From assembly GCF_004217135.1 (NCBI RefSeq), contig NZ_SHKK01000001.1, positions 310,001-374,000 on the forward strand: DNA of 64,000 bases, written 5' to 3'. The position numbers and the translations under genes are program-made. Positions 58,401-64,000 of this stretch are shown here, one piece after another; the first letter of the stretch is position 1; every line of letters begins with the position of its first letter. Source of the DNA: Micromonospora violae (GTDB taxonomy: Bacteria > Actinomycetota > Actinomycetes > Mycobacteriales > Micromonosporaceae). A model generated the notes under the pieces. The model was not told where the DNA came from. It did not search any database and saw nothing but the letters and a program-made list of their open reading frames with translations.

Positions 58401-59158
58401 CGCACTACACCCGTGATCCCGACACGGGCCAACCCAAGCCTGGCATCCTGCACCACCTGCACGCTCCACCAGAGGTAGACGGCCGGGCCATAGTTTGGCT
58501 GGACCTGCCGATGGCGTCTGCGAACGACACCCGGGCCATGGAACATGGCACTCCGAAGTACCGCAACCCCGCAGAGGCTTTCGCGCTTGACCGGTTCCTA
58601 CGCACCCTGCGCTCTGACAACAAGCCGCCGTTGGACCTCGCAATCCTCTCGCCGTACGCGCAGCAGGTCGGCTATCTGCGCCAACAGCTCGACGGGCCGG
58701 AGTTCCGTGAGATGCTCGCCGAAGCGGGTCTGCGCCTGGCACCGGATCCGCAGCGGTCGCAGTACGACACCGGCACGCAGGCCAGGGACGGCTTCTTCAC
58801 CGTCGACTCCTTCCAAGGCAACCAGGCCGAAGTGATTGCGATCAGCCTGGTCCGCAACAACACCGCCGCCAGCGGGGCAGGACTGGGATTCCTCGTTGAG
58901 CCGCAGCGCATGAACGTGCTCATGTCCCGTGCCGAGCGGCTGCTGGTGCTTGTCGGATCGTGGGAGTTCTTCCGCTCGCAGGTCCACTACGTCTCGCGAG
59001 ACCCGCAGCAGTTGGCGTCGCTGCAGCACCTTGCACTGATGGTCGATCGGCTGGAAGCGTGGTTCAAGGAGGGACGGGCCGTGCTGATACCGGCCGACCT
59101 GGCCGGATATGAACCCCCGGCCACCCTTGTTCGCCCTGAGCTTCCTGTTGAGAGGTGA
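55427..59158 (+). CDS. Pseudokinase-SF1 (UPF1-like) helicase fusion
   Basis: A 1243-residue protein. Residues about 25-320 have a protein-kinase fold (SKVGDGGLWGALDQEEVSKP, PLLLKTWPF Lys, VVHRNVVPESVFLE at 173-186, WETVPEAFAGRAPFGPDADW), but HRD is HRN and DFG is GGF (197-199), so catalysis is probably lost. Residues about 560 onward are a superfamily 1 helicase: YTVQGPPGTGKTHMVAWLL (K697), WAIVEEAGKVHGFELALPLF, LLIGDPKQLSPY, LTGQHRMHPDIGEL, TVDSFQGNQAEVIAISLVRN and NVLMSRAERLLVLVG. It overlaps the next gene by 4 bp. ATG 55427 follows AGGAGG; ATG 55490 is an alternative. Antiviral function is inferred from context only. Confidence 0.85.
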   Translation: MHALSGVGYVRDETFGEGGVHMSLGSGVLLLNSRYKLIGSEISKVGDGGLWGALDQEEVSKPLLLKTWPFTEDRPDDVQRALWDAELRTLYRVRSTPGSEESLLQLRDVGIDHDARCFVMAFKTEGLQNLASLLGSQRGHHAWLSGRPEDRVALWQMLERFADGLGLLHDQQVVHRNVVPESVFLEPGDGPESARLGGFEWSIRLGRPAARAARIGWETVPEAFAGRAPFGPDADWFAFGMLAARCMLNIEQFDAPSLAPWDRYRGVLKLLAKPKGKLIALEVDFISRLIAEDPATRLRHQSDISATIREIIGVLQDPEQSEDTSRRHLVIIDPANRRLVTDCLDRGLDELLRLEPGDTFDPKRAEHRGALHTFLYKDFADGATLTPVLNREKYVLSGRRMHLIIGPSVSDVDGRPTWQNAFCTGTSDYLSTAAANQVSIPPGQLEFFSTRDRRSLGSRLAASARWEALLPRVDKARERREEQARFSDFLRITNQVDILVRDAELFRCEVVEVEEEDGSCTQVEVREIPREHPPSGMFAIDGGMAEFLFREKHSGKPGSNLIQLCSPNSESIEDRPVDPEWVVRSVDIPGRTAKLTPNQDLPRMPEVGDVHVLRTNGLGGQVLQIKRRKEAIAKLAKHTYLLESLTTPGQVLMDSGPVRLPVPLGSKTVDSSKLTQIETILGVRPIYTVQGPPGTGKTHMVAWLLREILEEDPVAQVLITAQAHHAVDVLRAKVEQDAFADVPEERRPLTIRLRRAKPDQSGGLGAEEQGSEQQVTRELLEQTINRIEADQPAGAASPVQAEWLAICKRMVAELNIRDASTPKEFRELVKRSASITYSTTGDGDLAALAGEVSYDWAIVEEAGKVHGFELALPLFLGHRWLLIGDPKQLSPYRIEDYEKAVAELSSTVFALEALPAPNKNVDREVLLGWRDRTPEQRGEFQQYCKRWLRLFAQLHRLCAYHEPQEGLLTGQHRMHPDIGELVSEVYYKGKLSHYTRDPDTGQPKPGILHHLHAPPEVDGRAIVWLDLPMASANDTRAMEHGTPKYRNPAEAFALDRFLRTLRSDNKPPLDLAILSPYAQQVGYLRQQLDGPEFREMLAEAGLRLAPDPQRSQYDTGTQARDGFFTVDSFQGNQAEVIAISLVRNNTAASGAGLGFLVEPQRMNVLMSRAERLLVLVGSWEFFRSQVHYVSRDPQQLASLQHLALMVDRLEAWFKEGRAVLIPADLAGYEPPATLVRPELPVER

Positions 59159-60957
59159 GCATCATGACCATGGTCCGGACCCTGGTGCCGCTGAACATGT
59201 ACGTGGTCACCTACCAGCTCGCCTACGGCCGTCCGTACAGCAAGTTCGAGGAGCTGTTGCTTAAGGCGATCAACGAGTCGACGGACACGGGCGGCCGCAC
59301 CTCACGCGAACTCGGGGACATCTTCAAGGTCCATGTCCGGCTCCTGACCGAGGGCCTGGTGACGCTAATTCAGGAGGGGTGGGTCGCGATGGAGCAGCGC
59401 GGCTCCGAGATCTACTACCTGGTGACCGAGCAGGGACGTGCGACGGTCGCGTCCGGGCGGCGGCCGAGCAATCTGCGGGTGCGCACTGCGCACGCAAAGA
59501 TCGTCCGGGAGCGGCTGACTGGCCAGATGGCACGCGCCTCAGAACTACCGTTGATTACGGTAAATGCGCTGCGCCGGGCCGCCAACCGGCCGGTGCACAA
59601 GGAGGCGTTGCAGCCGCGCGTGATCCGTACGAAGATCAACGGTGGCGAGGCTGAACGCCTGCTGCCTCGCTCCGACCAACATCAGGAGTGGGTGCGGTGG
59701 ATCGATTCGGCGGCTCGCGTGAGCCAGGACCTGCACTACCTGCCGGTGCGGGTGGACCTCGACAGCGGCAAGGTGCTCGGCCTGCCCTACCGGTGGCAGC
59801 ACCTCGCGCAGATGATCTGCCAGGAGGCCCGCGAGCGGCGCGAAGAGTTTGAGGCCGACCCCGCGTTCCAGGCCGAGCTGCAGCGAGTCATGCAGGATTC
59901 GACGGACGCCGTGATCGACGACGTCCCGACCATCGCACATTGGGCTGCGCCGTACGCCCAGGCATTCGTCACGTGCGCTGACCTGACACTGCGGGGTGAC
60001 CACGGTCGTGCTCTCGGGGAGGAACTCCTAGCGCGGGCCGAGGGCAGCGTGCTGATCGTCGCCGGCAACCTGGACGAGCCAACGGCGGTCGCCACGAAGG
60101 ACGCGGCGATCGCGCTGCGCCGACGCGGGGTGCATTGCGACGTGCTCTGGTCATGCGAGGACGAGGCGGCGGTCGACTCCATACAGCGACGGATCACCGC
60201 GATCCGGGCCGACGACTCGCTGCCGGGCAAGGTGCAGTTCAACCGGACACGGGCGGAACGGGTCGCGGACATGATCATCACTCTTACGGCGGACGGGCCA
60301 GTGGCCGCCATCGGAGCAGGTCTTTTCGGTGGGGCAGAGCGAGACGGCGAGCTGCGGCCTGCACTGCGGCTGACCGATCCAGGGACCGCCGCGGCGCTGG
60401 CCCGGGTCTGCGCCGGCTGGTGGGAGGAGCTTCCAGCGAACGAGGGCGCGCTGCCTGCACATCGGTGGAAGCACTTGGCCGAACAGTGGGCCAGCGAAGC
60501 CGCCACCGCGCAGACACCCAGCCAGACCACCGTCGGGGTCTGCTGCCCGGACAACCCGTCAGTGGAGTGCACCGGCCGGGCGATTGTGGTGGTCGGGCCT
60601 CAGCAGGCGGCGTTTCAGGCCAACCTATCCGCTGAGGCTGGGCAGCGGTACCTGCGCACAGAGCCGGACGAGCGCATTGACCGTCTAGTAGCCGAATCAG
60701 CCCATCTGCCGGATGCAGTCGGCAGACTCTACCGGGTCATCGGCGGCACCGACGGATGGCGGACGTTGCGCCGCAAGGGAGACTTGTGGTCGGTGGAGGT
60801 CACAGAGGCACCACCGCCAGCGCGGTCCCAACGACTGCTCGCCGTAAATGGGCAGTGGCTGGTGACATGCGGTGATCCGGCGCGGTCGAGCGTAGCTTTC
60901 TGCGTCGAGGGGCACGTCGGCGAACGCGCATGGGTGCGCGCGATGAACCGTTCCTGA
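59155..60957 (+). CDS. Helicase partner: winged-helix-like N-terminus, possible degenerate PLD-like C-terminus
   Basis: A 600-residue protein of no named family that I know. The N-terminal 100 residues resemble a winged helix (KFEELLLKAINESTDTGGRT, SRELGDIFKVHVRLLTEGLV, GWVAMEQRGSEIYYLVTEQG). Residues about 290-430 read like a phospholipase-D fold (EGSVLIVAGNLDEPTAVATK, VHCDVLWSCEDEAAVDSIQR, MIITLTADGPVAAIGAGLFG, LARVCAGWWEEL) but without an HxK motif, so it is not an active PLD. The GTG start overlaps the helicase stop, so the two proteins are made together and probably form one system. Confidence 0.7.
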   Translation: MSIMTMVRTLVPLNMYVVTYQLAYGRPYSKFEELLLKAINESTDTGGRTSRELGDIFKVHVRLLTEGLVTLIQEGWVAMEQRGSEIYYLVTEQGRATVASGRRPSNLRVRTAHAKIVRERLTGQMARASELPLITVNALRRAANRPVHKEALQPRVIRTKINGGEAERLLPRSDQHQEWVRWIDSAARVSQDLHYLPVRVDLDSGKVLGLPYRWQHLAQMICQEARERREEFEADPAFQAELQRVMQDSTDAVIDDVPTIAHWAAPYAQAFVTCADLTLRGDHGRALGEELLARAEGSVLIVAGNLDEPTAVATKDAAIALRRRGVHCDVLWSCEDEAAVDSIQRRITAIRADDSLPGKVQFNRTRAERVADMIITLTADGPVAAIGAGLFGGAERDGELRPALRLTDPGTAAALARVCAGWWEELPANEGALPAHRWKHLAEQWASEAATAQTPSQTTVGVCCPDNPSVECTGRAIVVVGPQQAAFQANLSAEAGQRYLRTEPDERIDRLVAESAHLPDAVGRLYRVIGGTDGWRTLRRKGDLWSVEVTEAPPPARSQRLLAVNGQWLVTCGDPARSSVAFCVEGHVGERAWVRAMNRS

Positions 60958-61394
60958 TAGCGCCCGCCGCCCTCGCTCCTCGGACAGAGGCAGGCGGCCG
61001 CAAGGCGTTGCCAGGCGAGGGGGCCGGCACAAGAGCCAACGAGGTGGCCATGGCTGCGCCGATCAGCATGGCCAGCGACGCGGTGGTGATGAGGTGTGGT
61101 CATCGTGCCGCAACCTGTCGGCCAGGCAGGAGCACGCCTGAACCCGGGCGAGGTAGGGCCGCAAATTGCCGACTGCGCTGTCACCGGTCCTCGATGGATG
61201 CCGCCGCTGTGGCGGTCCACGACTCGCTGACAGGTCGCCAGCATGAGACCGGCCCCCGCGTAGCCCTGACCGGTCGCGCATGACGGAATCGGGAGTAGAG
61301 CTGCACCATAGACACTCTTATCGGTGCACCTCTCTGTAGACATAATTGTCATTCCGGGCGCGCCGGTGCTCTACCGCAGCGCGAAGACGCCATC
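60958..61394. other. Gene-free stretch right of the helicase operon
   Basis: No supported gene, RNA or strong hairpin. Open frames here have no recognisable motif. It marks the change from the defence genes to the right-hand block. Confidence 0.5.
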
Positions 61395-61649
61395 GTGCCT
61401 GCCCCGTCCGGCGGTGAGCTGGTCTCGTTGCATGGTCATCTGATGGACAGCGGCGAGTTCGATCGGATGGACGAGCTGTTCTGCGACGAGGTCGTCTACG
61501 ACGTCATCGCGTTCGAGCTCGGCGAGCCGCGCGGGTACGAGCCGATCAGCGAAGCCAGCCTGGCGGCAGGGACGGGCATCGGTGGGTGGATTCTTCTAAC
61601 GACGCGGGGCGGTGGATGTGGTCTATCGGGCGGTGGCTGCCGATGGTGA
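61395..61649 (+). pseudogene. Truncated SnoaL-like/NTF2-fold protein
   Basis: The first 60 residues (GELVSLHGHLMDSGEFDRMD, ELFCDEVVYDVIAFELGEPR, YEPISEASLA) match the N-terminal part of SnoaL-like polyketide cyclase/dehydratase-type proteins of about 130 residues. After about 61580 the frame runs into unrelated Gly-rich sequence and stops inside the next, convergent gene. It is a fragment, so probably not functional. Confidence 0.6.
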
Positions 61650-62288
61650 GGCGGCCGGGGGACCCGGCCGCGTACCGCTTTCGGTGGGGTTGGCGGGCCA
61701 TGGTCGGCCGCCGGCAGGTCGATGCATGCCCAGCAAGGTAGGACCGTGGGGGAGACGGATCGGGGTCTGCGCCCGGTAGCCGTAGCGGGTGAACAGGTCG
61801 CGGTCACGGACGGTGACTTCCGCCCAGGCGGGCATCTCGGTGCGGTCGATGCGGGTCAGGTAGTGGGCCAGCATCACCTCGTCGAGACCGCCCGCGTCCT
61901 GCGGTGGGGTGGCGAGGGTCGCGAGGTGGTGGTGCGCGTCGGTCGGCCGGTGGGCTGCCAGGACGGTGTCGAGGGTGCGGAAGCGCTGAAGGTAGGGGCC
62001 TGCGGCGTTGGCGAGGCGGGGCGGGTAGTTCGCTGGTGGTGGCAGTGGGCGTAGCCGGTGCAGGCTGACGGTGGCAGCGGTGAGGTCGTCGGTGACGTGG
62101 ATGTCGCCGAAGAACAGGGCATGTTCGACCCAGATCTCGGCCACGGCCGTGAGGACCCGTAGCCGGTGCGCGGCATCGGGTACCAGCCATTCTCCGAGGC
62201 AGCCGGGGTGCAGAGCGGCGGCGACGACACCTGCCATGGCCTGCCGCTCGGCCCACCGCAGGGTGCGGATGCGGGGCGTGTTGTCCAT
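61623..62288 (-). CDS. GNAT-like acetyltransferase-fold protein
   Basis: A 221-residue protein. The C-terminal half looks like GNAT proteins: MLAHYLTRIDRTEMPAWAEV, DRDLFTRYGYRAQTPIRLPH, GPTLLGMHRPAGGRPWP, the R-x-L-(Y/F)-x-x-x-G(Y/F) pattern. The N-terminal half (AMAGVVAAALHPGCLGEWLV, EIWVEHALFFGDIHVTDDLT) lacks a clear acetyl-CoA loop (Q/R-x-x-G-x-G/A), so activity is uncertain. The start ATG 62288 follows AAGGACAGGA. It is 36 bp after the GOLPH3-like gene, so the two are likely co-transcribed. Confidence 0.65.
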   Translation of the reverse strand: MDNTPRIRTLRWAERQAMAGVVAAALHPGCLGEWLVPDAAHRLRVLTAVAEIWVEHALFFGDIHVTDDLTAATVSLHRLRPLPPPANYPPRLANAAGPYLQRFRTLDTVLAAHRPTDAHHHLATLATPPQDAGGLDEVMLAHYLTRIDRTEMPAWAEVTVRDRDLFTRYGYRAQTPIRLPHGPTLLGMHRPAGGRPWPANPTESGTRPGPPAASPSAATAR

Positions 62289-62324
62289 CGAAGGTTGTCC
62301 TGTCCTTGTGCTCGGGACGGGTGC

Positions 62325-63008
62325 TTATCGGTAGGTGGCGGTGGCGAGGTCACCGACGGTGGCGTCCACGGCGGCGGTGACGGCCCGTACGGGCTTGTAG
62401 TGCTGGTCGGCGACGGTGCGCAGCCGGGCGGGCAGGGTGGCGGTGTCGTCGTCGAGATACAGGTACGGCGATAGGCCCAGCACGGCGACGAGGCCGGCGA
62501 GAGCGGCGGTGTGGTTGTCCGGCTGCTCCCGGCCCCGGGCCAGGGCACACAGCCGGGCGCGGGGGACGACTTGCCAGCGGGTGTGGCTGGGCAGGTAGGT
62601 GTCGGCCCGCACCAGTCCGGCCAGGCGGCGCCGCTGCTGGTGGCGAAGGATCCCGGCGGCGAGTAGGCCGGCGCGGGTGCGGTCGTACAGGTCGTCGCTG
62701 AACGCCCTCAGCCAGCCCTGCAGCGGCGGTGGCGTGGTGGCGTGCCGGATGGAGGCGATGGCGGTGTCGGCGATCAGGTCGCCGACCGGCCGGTCCTGGT
62801 GAAGGTCCAGGGTGAGGTCGCCGCCGGGGCGGGTGGTGGCGTTCGGGTTCAACACCACCCGCCCGGCGAGGAACAGGTCGATCAGGACCGCGCCGGCCAT
62901 GCCTAGGGCGAGGGCTTGGCGGTGCACGTGGGGTTGTCCGGTGTCCTCGTCGTGCCCGAGCAGGAACACCTCGTCCCGCAGTGGCAGCGGGGGAGTCAGC
63001 GCGGTCAT
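62325..63008 (-). CDS. GOLPH3/VPS74 (GPP34)-family protein
   Basis: A 227-residue protein of the bacterial GOLPH3-like family: LPLRDEVFLLGHDEDTGQPH, ALALGMAGAVLIDLFLAGRV, GWLRAFSDDLYDRTRAGLLA, AGILRHQQRRRLAGLVRADT, ALAGLVAVLGLSPYLYLD. In eukaryotes GOLPH3 binds phosphoinositides; actinomycetes carry several paralogues whose role is unknown. ATG 63008 is chosen where the family begins; the open frame upstream is a shadow of the next gene. It lies 14 bp downstream of the amidase gene. Confidence 0.82.
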   Translation of the reverse strand: MTALTPPLPLRDEVFLLGHDEDTGQPHVHRQALALGMAGAVLIDLFLAGRVVLNPNATTRPGGDLTLDLHQDRPVGDLIADTAIASIRHATTPPPLQGWLRAFSDDLYDRTRAGLLAAGILRHQQRRRLAGLVRADTYLPSHTRWQVVPRARLCALARGREQPDNHTAALAGLVAVLGLSPYLYLDDDTATLPARLRTVADQHYKPVRAVTAAVDATVGDLATATYR

Positions 63009-63022
63009 CGCGTGCTCGCCGT

Positions 63023-64000
63023 CTACCGCGGCTCGGCCGCGCGCCGCAGGCGGGCGTGCACTCCACCGTAGGCGGCGTAACCGCCTGACAGCAGGGCCGT
63101 GTCGACCATGGCCAGGACGGTGTAGTTCGGGTCGCACACGTTCCCGATCGGCGCCCGGCCGGCCTGCGACACCAGTTGATAGGCGTCCAGGGTGTCCATG
63201 CCGGTCAGGTCGGCCGCCCAGCCGACGAGATCGGTGTGGGCGATGCGGTAGGCGTCTTCGAGGGGTCGGGCGCAGCCGATGGAGGCGATGGCGGTGTCGG
63301 TCTCTAGCCGTGGCCACACCGTCGGCGTCTTCTTGACCACCTCCACGGCCAGGGTGGTGACGGTGGCGATTTCCACGCCGACGCCGCAGGCCTCACCCTC
63401 GCCCTGGCGGGCGTGCCCGTCGCCGAGGGCGAGCATCGCCCCGTGCACGTTGACCCCGAGATACACGGTGGCGCCGGCCCGGATTAGCGGCGTGTCGAGG
63501 TTTCCGCCGTGGGTGTCCGGGACGATCGTCGCCCGGGCCTCGAACCCGCCCGGGGCCACACCGATCGTGCCGATCATCGGCTCCAACGGCAGATCCACCC
63601 GGTGGTCACTGCCCGTGGCCTGGAACCGAACCGTGCCCGCGGCCCGGTCGATGCCGTACACCCACACCCGCTCCTCTAGCGGCGGTTGCAGGGTGGCCGT
63701 GTGGGAGGTCGACGTCAGCGCCCCGAAGCGCGGGAACGTGGACGATACTCCCCACTCCCGGCCCGGGGTGATCGACATGATGTGCACGGCGAGGGTGTCG
63801 CCGGGCTCGGCGTCCTCAACGAAGAACGGCCCCGACACCGGATTCAGATACGGCATCTGACACACCTGAGACGGCAGGTCCGCTGGCCCGCGCACCCGCC
63901 CACCAAAGCAGTCCTCGGTGAACACCTCCAGCACGTCGCCCGAGCGTAGGTGCGCCACCGGCATCCGCCCGCCGAAGGTGTACGCCAACTCGTCCCGGAC
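63023..64000 (-). CDS. Acetamidase/formamidase family protein (5' end beyond window)
   Basis: At least 325 residues are visible; the frame stays open to the window edge, so the N-terminus is missing. Motifs are HLRSGDVLEVFTEDCFGGRV, PVSGPFFVEDAEPGDTLAVH, GTIGVAPGGFEARATIVPDT, HGGNLDTPLIRAGATVYLGV, NVHGAMLALGDGHARQGEGE and TDTAIASIGCARPLEDAYRI. Members are metal-dependent hydrolases releasing ammonia from formamide or acetamide. The GDGHA.QGEGE stretch is a family hallmark. Downstream are the GOLPH3-like and GNAT-like genes, probably in the same transcript. Confidence 0.88.
   Translation of the reverse strand, partial: VRDELAYTFGGRMPVAHLRSGDVLEVFTEDCFGGRVRGPADLPSQVCQMPYLNPVSGPFFVEDAEPGDTLAVHIMSITPGREWGVSSTFPRFGALTSTSHTATLQPPLEERVWVYGIDRAAGTVRFQATGSDHRVDLPLEPMIGTIGVAPGGFEARATIVPDTHGGNLDTPLIRAGATVYLGVNVHGAMLALGDGHARQGEGEACGVGVEIATVTTLAVEVVKKTPTVWPRLETDTAIASIGCARPLEDAYRIAHTDLVGWAADLTGMDTLDAYQLVSQAGRAPIGNVCDPNYTVLAMVDTALLSGGYAAYGGVHARLRRAAEPR

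Noticed and set aside
60001..60950. Active phospholipase D call for the helicase partner
   Set aside because: The fold-like pattern is present but no HxKxxxxD motif exists, so only a degenerate PLD-like domain is proposed.

Overview
The window comes from a very GC-rich actinomycete. Spo0M and SsgB (a sporulation-division protein confined to sporulating actinomycetes), a DivIVA-domain protein, an XRE/DUF397 pair, abundant GTG/TTG starts and GTGA/ATGA gene overlaps all point to a mycelial, sporulating lineage. Micromonospora or a close relative is my best guess; this is inference from gene content and was not tested by search.

Left part (1-40.9 kb) is mostly chromosomal backbone. After a gene-free repeat tract and an IS30 element come an ECF sigma factor with its YCII/DGPF partner, then a galactoside locus: Tat-lipoprotein binding protein, two permeases and a GH36 alpha-galactosidase on the minus strand, facing a GH42 beta-galactosidase and a DeoR regulator on the plus strand. 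Next are a DivIVA-domain protein, an XRE regulator with DUF397 partner, Spo0M, an IS-type transposase element sitting in duplicated terminator sequence, a double-domain glycerophosphodiesterase, a HelD RNA-polymerase-recycling helicase, an SGNH hydrolase, a LolA-like protein beside a two-component system, a TPR protein, a MarR/VOC pair and a compact organosulfur operon. That operon is an ABC importer, FMN monooxygenase, flavin reductase and nitroreductase-like protein, preceded by a 25-codon leader peptide ending in Cys. A cysteine-free Rrf2 regulator, an AraC regulator, an SDR, SsgB and a PGPGW membrane protein follow, up to a tRNA-Val gene.

Right part (41-61 kb) looks like an island inserted next to tRNA-Val. 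It holds an IS5-like element with an ATPase-like passenger, a second transposase related to the one at 15-17 kb, a C5 DNA methyltransferase with Vsr and two GIY-YIG nuclease-like genes (one frameshifted), then a tight operon of a GHKL/MutL-MORC-like ATPase, a DUF4420-like PD-(D/E)XK protein and a Z1-domain helicase. These last three match the core of the Mza type of defence module, here without AIPR and next to Dcm/Vsr/GIY-YIG. After a decayed IS110 element there is a two-gene operon: a pseudokinase fused to a UPF1-like SF1 helicase, and a 600-residue partner with a winged-helix-like start and a possible degenerate phospholipase-D-like domain. I do not recognise this pair as a named system.

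The right edge (61.4-64 kb) has a truncated SnoaL-like fragment, a GNAT-like protein, a GOLPH3-like protein and the 3' part of an acetamidase/formamidase gene that runs off the window. Coordinates were counted by hand from the sequence; no database search was run, so family names rest on motif recognition.
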